From NCBI GenBank assembly GCA_021203915.1, contig JAJQAI010000047.1:1-7682 (forward strand): a stretch of DNA of 7,682 bases. The letters are read 5' to 3'. A program made the translations under genes and the position numbers. Every line of letters starts with the position of its first letter. Position 1 is the first letter of the stretch. Shown here one piece after another: positions 1-7,026 of this stretch. The notes beneath the pieces were generated by a model that saw nothing but the letters and a program-made list of their open reading frames with translations, was not told the origin of the DNA and ran no database searches. Origin of the DNA: Prevotella sp. GTDB lineage: Bacteria > Bacteroidota > Bacteroidia > Bacteroidales > Bacteroidaceae.

Positions 1-1
1 T

Positions 2-637
2 TACAATACTTATATTTTCGATTTAGATGGAACTCTGCTAAATACACTTTCAGATTTAGCAACGAGTGTAAACTTTGCTCTAGACTTCTTCGGCTTTCCT
101 CTTCATAAAGAAAGTCAAATAAAAGATATGGTAGGTAGCGGAGTAAGACGTCTTATTGAGCTAGCTATTCCCGATGGGCTTTCTAACCCTTCATATGAGG
201 ATGTTTTTAAAAAATTCCTTTCACATTATCTTGAGCATAGTATGGATAAAACAAGACCATATGATGGCGTGATTACTATGCTAAAGGAGCTTAAACGTTT
301 TGGGAAAAACATAGCAGTAGTAAGTAACAAACGCTCTGAGGCTACAAAGATGTTAGTCATGAATTTCTTCCCTAATTTAATAGATGTTGTTATAGGAGAA
401 AGCGAGTTACTAAAAAAGAAGCCCGCTCCAGACACTCTTAATGAGGCAATAAGACTTCTAAAGGCCGATAAGTCCTCATCTATATATATAGGTGACAGTG
501 ATGTTGATATTCTAACGGCCAAAAATTGCGGAATACCATGTATAAGTGTTCTTTGGGGCTTTCGTAATAAAGAATTTCTTATCCGCCATGGTGCTAAATG
601 CTTGGTAGATAACCCCAGTGAAATTCTTTCGCTTTAA
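2..637 (+). CDS. gph: HAD-superfamily phosphatase, phosphoglycolate phosphatase type (5' end cut by window edge)
   Basis: Likely a cytoplasmic Mg-dependent phosphatase; the closest family is phosphoglycolate phosphatase, which removes phosphate from 2-phosphoglycolate. The frame is open from base 2, and the ATG at 128 is internal, because the essential HAD motif I (FDLDGT, nucleophile Asp at codon 7 and acid Asp at codon 9) lies upstream of it. The visible part is 211 residues; family members are usually about 210-220, so only a few codons are missing. Motif II is VVSNK, with Ser near residue 108 where many members have Thr. The motif III Lys is in KKKPAPD near residue 140, and motif IV is GDSDVD near residues 164-169. 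The helical cap starts around VGSGVRRLI, as in subfamily IA. All catalytic residues are present, so it should be active. Substrate is inferred; a PpaX-type pyrophosphatase or another sugar-phosphate phosphatase is possible. It converges on the response regulator gene with 8 nt between stops and is probably unrelated to the efflux operon. Confidence 0.88.
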   Translation, partial: YNTYIFDLDGTLLNTLSDLATSVNFALDFFGFPLHKESQIKDMVGSGVRRLIELAIPDGLSNPSYEDVFKKFLSHYLEHSMDKTRPYDGVITMLKELKRFGKNIAVVSNKRSEATKMLVMNFFPNLIDVVIGESELLKKKPAPDTLNEAIRLLKADKSSSIYIGDSDVDILTAKNCGIPCISVLWGFRNKEFLIRHGAKCLVDNPSEILSL

Positions 638-645
638 AAGAAAAA

Positions 646-1359
646 TTAAATAAGTGTGTGATTGTCAATATAATCTTGAACTTTTTCTTTGTAGCTTTCA
701 GAAATTGGAATAAACATTGAGCCAATAACTATACGCCCACGGTCTACCATATTAACCTTTGTCATATTGACTATAAATGAACGATGAACCCTTAAAAATT
801 TAGGTTCTGAGAGAAACTCCTCTAGTTTCTTCATATTCATAAGCGTCATAATTGACTTTTTCTCTCCCTTAAGGTATATTTTTACATAGTCTTTAAGACC
901 TTCTATATATAAGATATCATCTAGTTTTATACGTACTAGCTTATATTCACTCTTTACGTATATAAACTCTTCGCCTTGAGAGGTCTCAGAAGAAGAAACT
1001 GCTTTAAACCATTCCAAAGCCTTATTAACAGAAAGAATGAATTTCTCGTAACTAATAGGCTTTAAAAGATAGTCAATAGCATTAACTTTATATCCTTCGA
1101 TGGCATAGCGGTCAAAAGCTGTGGTAAGAATTATTTTTGTTTTCTTAGGCAGAAGTTCTGCAAACTCAAGCCCACTAAGTTCTGGCATTTGAATATCCAA
1201 AAAAATAAGGTCAACGGGGTTCTCCCTAAGCGTCTTCATGGCATTTATAGCACTATTGTAAACACCCATGAGATCTAGCTCTGGCGTTTTTCTAGCATAA
1301 CTCGCAAGAAGGTCAGCAGCTAGAGGCTCATCATCAATTATTGCGCAACTTAGTATCAT
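646..1359 (-). CDS. LytTR-family DNA-binding response regulator
   Basis: Cytoplasmic transcription regulator of 237 residues, probably phosphorylated by the histidine kinase encoded just upstream. The receiver domain occupies about residues 3-120: acidic pair D9/D10 (IIDDEP), phosphoacceptor D55 (LIFLDIQMPE), switch Thr at 79-80 (ILTTAF) and conserved K100 (DYLLKP). A linker at about 121-130 is followed by a LytTR DNA-binding domain at about 131-235, with the family signatures DILYIEGLKDYVKIYL and FLRVHRSFIVN. This is the LytR/AlgR/YehT architecture, at normal length. LytTR proteins generally bind paired 9-bp direct repeats upstream of target promoters. The start overlaps the last 26 nt of the kinase gene in another frame, which suggests translational coupling. 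As the last gene of the efflux block it probably regulates that operon or other envelope functions; the target is inference. No key residue is missing. Confidence 0.95.
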   Translation of the reverse strand: MILSCAIIDDEPLAADLLASYARKTPELDLMGVYNSAINAMKTLRENPVDLIFLDIQMPELSGLEFAELLPKKTKIILTTAFDRYAIEGYKVNAIDYLLKPISYEKFILSVNKALEWFKAVSSSETSQGEEFIYVKSEYKLVRIKLDDILYIEGLKDYVKIYLKGEKKSIMTLMNMKKLEEFLSEPKFLRVHRSFIVNMTKVNMVDRGRIVIGSMFIPISESYKEKVQDYIDNHTLI

Positions 1360-2422
1360 AAATTACAATTTTTGAAACGTATGTATTACTTTCCATATCA
1401 ACTCCGCGCTCCCAAGAGTACTTATCTTTATAGGCCATCTCTAAGCGTTTAGCAACTTGTTCAAGCCCAATACCATGGCCACTCTTGTCCGAGGAACTCT
1501 TGGGGAAATTGCTGTTTCTTATCTCGCACTCTATTTTCCTAGAATCAGCCTTTACTTTTACTGATATAAAGCAAGGAGATGTTTGACTTACACCATGCTT
1601 AAAAGCATTTTCAACAAGTGAAATTAAAATCAGTGGAGCAATGTATATTTCCTCATCCTCTGGTATTTCGATTTGGAGTTTAACCTCTACGTTCTTACTC
1701 ATTCTAATACTCATAAGATCTATGTAGTCACGTAAGAATGTAGTTTCATCTTTAAGACTAATAGAGATTTCTTGATCACTATACAACATTTGTCTTAAAA
1801 GATTGCTAAGTGAAAGAACGGCCTTTTGGGCTTTCTCTTGATCAAAGGATATTAGGGCATAGATATTGTTTAGCGTATTTAATAAGAAGTGAGGATTTAT
1901 CTGATTTCTTAAGTTTCTAAGTTCGGCATCGGTTTTTTGTATTTCCATCTCTTTTCGAGCCCTTTCGGCATTCTGCCACTCAAGTGCAAGTCGAAGAAGC
2001 ACAGCCACTACAGCTGACATTATTAGTGGAAATATGTTACGAACAAAAATTATTGTAATCCTAGTTACTTGCGATATATGTGGCTCATGATGATGCATAG
2101 AGCGAGAAATATTAAGAAACATCTCACGCAAGTGCATCTCTTCACCAATTCTTTGTGTTATTATTGCTGAGAAGACGATAACTATGATATTAACTGCAAT
2201 AAATACGTTAAGTTTATGCTTGATATAATATTGTGGCACCAACCATAAATAGTTGATGTAAAAGATAATGCACATAAGTAAAGGAGTGCAAAGCCGTAAT
2301 AGGTATAGCAGAGAGTCTGGTTGCTCATGCCCAGGTGCGAAAGTAATGTTAGGCAGAGCTACCAAAGTCCAACATACCACATGAAATATAACAGTATAGA
2401 CTTTTGTCTTGTTAATATTCAT
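1334..2422 (-). CDS. LytS/YehU-type sensor histidine kinase, four predicted TM helices
   Basis: Inner-membrane sensor kinase of 362 residues, partner of the LytTR regulator downstream. Four hydrophobic segments are visible at about 10-28, 42-63, 71-89 and 122-146. A charged, probably coiled-coil linker (about 148-172) leads into the His_kinase domain with H178 in the H-box (NQINPHFLLNTLNNIYAL), the motif of the LytS/YehU family (Pfam PF06580). The ATPase part has the N-box LVENAFKHG (N272) and the G-box GHGIGLEQVAKRLEM (315-329). There is no large periplasmic, PAS or HAMP domain, so sensing must use the membrane segments or short loops. If the N-terminus is cytoplasmic, the loop at about 90-121 is extracytoplasmic; it is rich in His and Met, including MHHHEPH at 109-115. 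The gene starts 33 nt after the permease stop without a promoter-like TAnnTTTG box, so read-through from the efflux genes is expected. The stimulus is unknown. Confidence 0.94.
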   Translation of the reverse strand: MNINKTKVYTVIFHVVCWTLVALPNITFAPGHEQPDSLLYLLRLCTPLLMCIIFYINYLWLVPQYYIKHKLNVFIAVNIIVIVFSAIITQRIGEEMHLREMFLNISRSMHHHEPHISQVTRITIIFVRNIFPLIMSAVVAVLLRLALEWQNAERARKEMEIQKTDAELRNLRNQINPHFLLNTLNNIYALISFDQEKAQKAVLSLSNLLRQMLYSDQEISISLKDETTFLRDYIDLMSIRMSKNVEVKLQIEIPEDEEIYIAPLILISLVENAFKHGVSQTSPCFISVKVKADSRKIECEIRNSNFPKSSSDKSGHGIGLEQVAKRLEMAYKDKYSWERGVDMESNTYVSKIVIYDTKLRNN

Positions 2423-2455
2423 AATTTTAAACTATAGCCAAAAAAAGAAAAGTCT

Positions 2456-3694
2456 TTACTCGTAACGCAAGGCATCAATAGGATCAAGTTCTGAAGCCTT
2501 CTTAGCAGGATACCATCCAAAGAATACTCCAGTAGCTGTACATACACAGAAACTAAGTAGTACACTCCAAGGTTGAATCATAACAGGCCATTTAGCTATT
2601 AAGTTCACAGCCATAGTAGCTCCAACGCCAAATAAAACGCCTATAACACCGCCCGTTACGCTAAGAAGAATAGATTCAATAAGGAACTGACTAAGAATAT
2701 CTATACCCCTAGCACCTACACTCATTCTTAGTCCAATTTCTTTAGTACGCTCAGTTACACTTACATACATTATATTCATAATACCTATACCACCAACAAT
2801 AAGTGATATACCTGCAATACATGCAAGAAGAATTGTCATAAGGTTTGTGGTAGAATTAAGCATTGTAGCAAGTTCTTCTTGAGAGCGGATATTAAAGTCA
2901 TCGTCATCACCTGGGGAATTTTCGGTTGCATCGCGTAGCTTATGTTGAGCGCGAAGAACTTCGGTGATTTCGTCTATTGCTTTTTGGGTTAAATCCTCTG
3001 TTAGGGCTGAACATGAGATACTTTGTACATAGGTAATTGCCAAAATACGTTTCATAACGGCTGTGTATGGAGCAAGCACTAAATCATCTTGGTCCATACC
3101 CATTGAGTTATATCCCTTGCTCTTTAAAACTCCTACAACTTTAAATGGAATAGTGTTAAACCTAATGACCTTACCCACTGGGTCTGCTCCATCGGGAAAA
3201 AGATTATCGGCTACCGTTTTTCCTATAACACAAACCTTAGCACTAGCTTTTATATCCTCATCGGTAAACATCTCACCATCTTGAACCTCAAGCATACGAA
3301 TCTTGAGATAATCACAGTTAACACCATAAATTGTAGATGGAGTATTGTTGTTACCATAAATAAACTGACCTGAGCTATTTACAACAGGACTTATAGCACT
3401 TATATAATTACATTGATCTTTAAGGGCTTCGTAATCCGTTAGCTTTAAGGTTTCCATGGATGAGGCATCCTGCCGAACACCACCTCGCATATCCTGTCCA
3501 GGCATTATCATTATCATGTTTGAGCCCATCTCGGAGATTTGTTGCTGAATACTTTTCTTACTACCTTGACCAATTGCTAGCATAGTAATTACAGAGGCAA
3601 CACCAATAATGATACCAAGCATGGTAAGGAAACTCCTTAGTTTGTTGGCTGAAATTGCACGTATTGCTATCTTAAAGAGATTGGTAATGCTCAT
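2456..3694 (-). CDS. MacB-type ABC transporter permease (FtsX fold)
   Basis: Inner-membrane permease of 412 residues, corresponding to the C-terminal part of E. coli MacB. It has the four-helix MacB/FtsX layout: TM1 at about 22-44 (preceded by ANKLRSFLTMLGIIIGVASV), a large extracytoplasmic domain at about 45-280, then TM2 at about 283-310, TM3 at about 334-362 and TM4 at about 376-395. Family signatures are FLTMLGIIIGVASVI, the segment ERTKEIGLRMSVGA between TM2 and TM3 (coupling to the ATPase) and the C-terminal LDPIDALRYE. Such permeases act as homodimers and are thought to work by mechanotransmission: ATP hydrolysis in the cytoplasm moves the periplasmic domain and drives substrate through the adaptor and outer-membrane duct. 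Only one permease gene is present, which fits a homodimer. It starts 21 nt after the ATPase stop. Substrate is unknown; macrolides, peptides, lipids or siderophore-like molecules are all known for the family. Length is normal and the frame is intact. Confidence 0.94.
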   Translation of the reverse strand: MSITNLFKIAIRAISANKLRSFLTMLGIIIGVASVITMLAIGQGSKKSIQQQISEMGSNMIMIMPGQDMRGGVRQDASSMETLKLTDYEALKDQCNYISAISPVVNSSGQFIYGNNNTPSTIYGVNCDYLKIRMLEVQDGEMFTDEDIKASAKVCVIGKTVADNLFPDGADPVGKVIRFNTIPFKVVGVLKSKGYNSMGMDQDDLVLAPYTAVMKRILAITYVQSISCSALTEDLTQKAIDEITEVLRAQHKLRDATENSPGDDDDFNIRSQEELATMLNSTTNLMTILLACIAGISLIVGGIGIMNIMYVSVTERTKEIGLRMSVGARGIDILSQFLIESILLSVTGGVIGVLFGVGATMAVNLIAKWPVMIQPWSVLLSFCVCTATGVFFGWYPAKKASELDPIDALRYE

Positions 3695-3715
3695 AAGTGG
3701 ATGCTTAGAAAAAAT

Positions 3716-4483
3716 TTAGTCCTCCTCAGCTGGTGGTAATTCGGCATAGGCTTTTTCTGCCGAAAGAATATTATTATTGATTGTATCTTCTCTTACCACA
3801 CCATCTCGAAGAACAATATTACGACTTGAGTAGCTTGCAATATCAGGATTGTGAGTCACAAATATAATTGTTCTGCCCTCAGCGTGTAAGCGTTGAAATA
3901 GGATGAGTATCTCAAATGATGTTCGAGTATCTAGGTTTCCAGTGGCCTCATCGGCAAGTACAACTGCAGGGTCATTAACTAAGGCTCTAGCAATGGCTAC
4001 ACGTTGCATTTGACCTCCGGACATTTGATTAGATTTGTGATAAAGTCTATCACCAAGTCCTACAGCCTTTAGGGCTTGAATTGCACGTTCTCTACGCTCT
4101 TTTGCACTTACACTTGGATTGTATAGCAGAGGTAGTTCAACGTTTTCCACACTAGTGGTCTTGGCTAGAAGATTGTAGTTTTGAAATACAAAGCCTATCT
4201 TACGATTTCTTAAGATAGCTCTATCTGCTTTTTTCATCTTACGCACAGATACTCCGTCAAGATAATATTCTCCGCTAGATGGGGTGTCAAGGCATCCAAG
4301 TTGATTAAGTAAAGTGGATTTTCCCGATCCCGACTTACCCATGATGGTTACAAACTCACCCTCATGTATATCGAAAGATACACCACGAAGGGCATGAACA
4401 ACCTCATCACCAACTTCGAAATCGCGTCTAACGTCTTTTAGTGAGATAACAACCTTACCTTTATTAAAATCGGTTTCAGCCAT
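3716..4483 (-). CDS. MacB/LolD-type ABC transporter ATP-binding protein
   Basis: Cytoplasmic ATPase of 255 residues that powers the permease encoded next. Motifs in order: an aromatic residue near the start of the fold (F22 in RDFEVGDEVVHALRGVSF), Walker A GKSGSGKST at 49-57 (K55), Q-loop Q101 in FVFQNYNLL, ABC signature MSGGQMQR at 154-161, Walker B VVLADEATGNLD with D178 and catalytic E179, and H-loop H211 in FVTHNPD. DEATGNLD and FVFQNYNLL are typical of the MacB/LolD/FtsE group. The signature begins with Met rather than the usual Leu. I chose ATG at 4481-4483 because it begins 1 nt after the adaptor stop (TAAAATG junction) and MAETDFNKGKVVISL leads straight into the fold. A longer in-frame reading to 4579 would start with GTG, lie entirely inside the adaptor gene and add 32 residues unlike the family. 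The last 20 residues or so (YAELPPAEED) are an acidic tail. Confidence 0.95.
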   Translation of the reverse strand: MAETDFNKGKVVISLKDVRRDFEVGDEVVHALRGVSFDIHEGEFVTIMGKSGSGKSTLLNQLGCLDTPSSGEYYLDGVSVRKMKKADRAILRNRKIGFVFQNYNLLAKTTSVENVELPLLYNPSVSAKERRERAIQALKAVGLGDRLYHKSNQMSGGQMQRVAIARALVNDPAVVLADEATGNLDTRTSFEILILFQRLHAEGRTIIFVTHNPDIASYSSRNIVLRDGVVREDTINNNILSAEKAYAELPPAEED

Positions 4484-4484
4484 T

Positions 4485-5666
4485 TTATTTCTTATTATTG
4501 TTTTGATTGGGTCTATGAGGTGCAAATGGACTAGTCTCTGTTTGAGAGGATTGATTACTAGATGCCTCTGAAGAGCCACTAGCTGTTGCTTCGGTAACTA
4601 CCTTTGTACCTTCTTTGATGCCAGAAAGAATTTCGGTATTAATACCATCTGTTATACCTGTTTTAACAGCGTGAGAAACAAATTCATTATTGCTTAATGT
4701 CCAAACTTTTCTTCCCTTGGCATCATCCTTTATCTTAATATTCTTTGAAAGTTCTTGAGTTGGTGTAAATCTAAGTGCTTTGTTGGGAACTGTTAGAACA
4801 TCGTTCTTTTCCTGAGTATATATTGTTACATTGGCTGTAAGTCCTGGTTTAAGTTTAAGATCTTGATTAGGTGCACTAATAACAACCTCATAGGTAACAA
4901 CATTATTTGTTGTTGTTGCCTCCTGGCGGACTTGTGTTACAAAACCATTGAATACGTCATCTGGGTAAGCATCAACAGTAAAGGTTACTCTGTCGCCATC
5001 TATAACTCCGCCTATATCAGCCTCGTCAACATCTGCAATAACCTGCATATCAGTTAGGTCTTTAGCAATTGTAAATAGGGTAGGAGTTTCGAAGCTAGCA
5101 GCTACGGTCTGACCCTCTTCAACTTCTTTTGATAGTACAATACCATCAATAGGGGAGGTGATTATAGCATAACCTAAATTGGTTTGAGCTTTCTGCACAC
5201 TTTCCTCTTGTTGCTTTACAGCATCTTGTGATTGCGTGTAAGAAAGCTGGGCTAGTTCAAAATCGTCTGCACTTACTAGTCCCTTCTGATATAAGGTTTT
5301 ATACCTATTGTAATTGGCTGTTTGATATTTAAGTTGACTCATTGCATCGTTTAGGTTTGCCTTTGCAATATTAAGCTCACTAATTAGGTTTGTTTTATCA
5401 AGCTCAGCAATTAGTTGCCCTTTCTTAACGATACTATTATAATCAACATATAGTTTAGCTACTGTACCAGAAACCTGTGTACCAACATCCACCGATGTTA
5501 CTGGTTCTATTGTTCCTGTTGCTGTAACACTATTGGCTATATTTTCCTTCTTTGCCGCTACAGTTTCAAAAGAAATCTCTTGCTTCTTGTGCGAGCATAA
5601 AATCAGGCAGAGGCAAACAACTACAACTGCAATGACAACCAAAGCGATAATTATATTTTTCTTCAT
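4485..5666 (-). CDS. macA: MacA-type periplasmic adaptor (membrane fusion protein, HlyD family)
   Basis: Periplasmic adaptor of 393 residues that joins the ABC transporter to the TolC-type duct. An N-terminal anchor (MKKN followed by a hydrophobic run at about 5-24) holds it in the inner membrane. Next come the first half of the lipoyl domain (about 56-90, with VDVGTQVSGTVAKLYV and GQLIAELD), an alpha-helical hairpin (about 91-163, heptad-like, with NRYKTLYQKGLVSADDFE), the second lipoyl half (about 165-188, SPIDGIVLSKEVEEGQTV), a beta-barrel (about 203-285, ending DLKLKPGLTANVTI) and a membrane-proximal domain (about 286-360). This is the full MacA order. The C-terminal 33 residues or so are low-complexity Ser/Gln/Asn/Pro. 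The anchor contains three Cys (18, 20, 24), but LILC-S has Leu at -1 and is a poor lipobox, so a TM anchor as in E. coli MacA is more likely. It starts 12 nt after the TolC gene and ends 1 nt before the ATPase start. Confidence 0.94.
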   Translation of the reverse strand: MKKNIIIALVVIAVVVVCLCLILCSHKKQEISFETVAAKKENIANSVTATGTIEPVTSVDVGTQVSGTVAKLYVDYNSIVKKGQLIAELDKTNLISELNIAKANLNDAMSQLKYQTANYNRYKTLYQKGLVSADDFELAQLSYTQSQDAVKQQEESVQKAQTNLGYAIITSPIDGIVLSKEVEEGQTVAASFETPTLFTIAKDLTDMQVIADVDEADIGGVIDGDRVTFTVDAYPDDVFNGFVTQVRQEATTTNNVVTYEVVISAPNQDLKLKPGLTANVTIYTQEKNDVLTVPNKALRFTPTQELSKNIKIKDDAKGRKVWTLSNNEFVSHAVKTGITDGINTEILSGIKEGTKVVTEATASGSSEASSNQSSQTETSPFAPHRPNQNNNKK

Positions 5667-5678
5667 AAAGGTAAAATA

Positions 5679-7001
5679 TTATATATTCATTTCATTTCCT
5701 TTGTAGAACTCAAGTAACTCAATATATAAAATTGTGGTATACTTACTCTCAAGGCGACTTTGTTGCGCATTGAGTAAGGTAGATTTTCCACTAGTTAGTT
5801 CTACAATGTTTTTTAATCCTAATCTAAATTGTTCACAAAGAAGCTCGTAACTGTCCTCAGCACTTTTAACACTGATTTGAGCTGAACGGAAACGCTGTTG
5901 ATTAGATGTAGCGTTTATCCAAAACCCTTCAATTGTAAGAGCAAGAGAATTCTTTGCATCTTCTGCATTGAGCTTTGATTGTTGTAGTTCAATCTTCGCT
6001 TTATTTACTGAGGTCTTAGTAGAGCGGTTATCAAAAATTGGAATACTGAGTGTAGCTCCTATTGCTCCACTGAAATTATTCTTTACTTGATTAGCCCAAC
6101 TATTTCCCATACCTGTCATGGTGTTGGTACCTAGACTACCCGAAAGACTTACCTGTGGACCTGAACCAGCCTTAGCAATATCTATATCAAGATTACTTCC
6201 CTCAATAGCAAGAAGAGCGTTTCTTATTTCAGGACGATTTTCTAAGGCAGGAATAAGAACGCTTTCAACGGAAGGTATTTCGCCCAAGGCTTTCTCATCA
6301 GAAGATAGGGGAACCATCACATTAAAATCATAATCATAATCAAGTCTAAGTAAGTACTTCATCTGCAGTTTATAGTCCTCAAGTGTTCCTTGAATATTAA
6401 CAAGATTGTACTCATCAGTTGCAACTTGGGCTTGAAGTTGAGATAAATCAGCCTTGGACAAGAGTCCTACATTATACATTTCTTCACCTCGCTGGGCATT
6501 CTGACGACTTATCTCTAGAAGTTGAGCGTTTACATCTACAGCCTCTGTTACATAAAGTATTTGTACGTAAAGTTGTACAATTTCCTCTTGTATACTATTG
6601 GCCTGCTCTTCTACATTAAGTTCAGTCTGCTCACCTGTGACTTTTTGAAGTTTTATATTATTGCGGTTTTTGTTTCCGTCCCATACCGTCCAGCTTGCAT
6701 TAAAGCCATAATCACCCATATAACTTAGTTTATCCGTTCCAGCTTTACTATCCCCAAAGGGGTTATATCCACCTTGATGGGTTGTGGAAAAAGATAAATT
6801 TGGAAATAGTTGATTCTGAGCTTGCTCTAAGTCCTCTTTGGCCGATAGAACGGATAACTTACCTGTCTTGATGGTGATATTGTTTTCTAAAGCATAATCT
6901 ATACATTCCTTTAGAGTCCATCCACCAAACTCATCACCCCACGCTCTAGTTAATGCCAAAAGCATGAAGGCTAGAATAAAAACTTTTCTTGTTGTAGCCA
7001 T
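5679..7001 (-). CDS. TolC-family outer-membrane efflux protein
   Basis: Outer-membrane channel protein of 440 residues that forms the exit duct of the pump, expected to be trimeric. The chosen start gives a classic signal peptide: MATTRK, a hydrophobic core VFILAFMLLAL, then likely cleavage around A20-G22 before DEFGGWTLKECIDYAL, the usual mature start of these proteins. Two OEP repeats are visible: the first at about 30-220 (ALENN, long helices with AQRGEEMYNVGLLSKADLSQLQAQ), the second at about 250-435 (RPEIRNALLAIEGSNLDIDIAKAG, beta segment LSIPIFDNRSTK, then QFRLGLKNIVELTSGKSTLLNAQ). The frame continues upstream to a TTG at 7055, but that extension (LAAFSYYFCRAFCIF) would put charged and aromatic residues before the signal peptide, and its codons overlap the predicted promoter, so ATG 6999-7001 is preferred. 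It is the first gene of the efflux operon. It has no lipobox Cys, unlike OprM-type lipoproteins. Family is certain; substrate is not. Confidence 0.94.
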   Translation of the reverse strand: MATTRKVFILAFMLLALTRAWGDEFGGWTLKECIDYALENNITIKTGKLSVLSAKEDLEQAQNQLFPNLSFSTTHQGGYNPFGDSKAGTDKLSYMGDYGFNASWTVWDGNKNRNNIKLQKVTGEQTELNVEEQANSIQEEIVQLYVQILYVTEAVDVNAQLLEISRQNAQRGEEMYNVGLLSKADLSQLQAQVATDEYNLVNIQGTLEDYKLQMKYLLRLDYDYDFNVMVPLSSDEKALGEIPSVESVLIPALENRPEIRNALLAIEGSNLDIDIAKAGSGPQVSLSGSLGTNTMTGMGNSWANQVKNNFSGAIGATLSIPIFDNRSTKTSVNKAKIELQQSKLNAEDAKNSLALTIEGFWINATSNQQRFRSAQISVKSAEDSYELLCEQFRLGLKNIVELTSGKSTLLNAQQSRLESKYTTILYIELLEFYKGNEMNI

Positions 7002-7026
7002 TTTAGAAAAAATACAAAATGCCCTG

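Noticed and set aside
226..522. Open frame antisense to the phosphatase
   Set aside because: It lies fully within a clear HAD gene on the other strand and shows no domain or context of its own.
128..637. Phosphatase starting at ATG 128 as a complete gene
   Set aside because: This would remove HAD motif I with the catalytic Asp, which is visible in the same frame at bases 17-34. The gene is cut by the window edge instead.
624..642. TTCTTT / AAAGAA inverted repeat at the end of the phosphatase gene as a bidirectional terminator
   Set aside because: The stem is six A/T-dominated pairs with a 7-nt loop and no following T run; such repeats are expected by chance in this base composition.
2423..2455. 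Separate promoter for the kinase/regulator pair in the 33-nt gap
   Set aside because: No TAnnTTTG box is present; the nearest AT-rich run (TATAGTTTA) lacks the TTTG part and has no suitably spaced -33 element.
3063..3284. Short + strand open frame opposite the permease gene
   Set aside because: It mirrors the periplasmic domain of the permease and has no independent support.
4863..5057. Cys/Asn/Ile-rich + strand open frame opposite the adaptor gene
   Set aside because: Its composition is the antisense of Val/Thr-rich adaptor codons; no domain is visible.
5593..5604. Lipobox in the MacA adaptor at LILC-S (Cys 24)
   Set aside because: The residue before Cys is Leu, whereas lipoboxes need a small residue there; a plain N-terminal membrane anchor explains the sequence better.
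6118..6728. Three short + strand open frames opposite the TolC gene (6118-6333, 6419-6619, 6522-6728)
   Set aside because: They overlap a well supported gene in antisense, overlap one another in part, and encode no recognisable protein.
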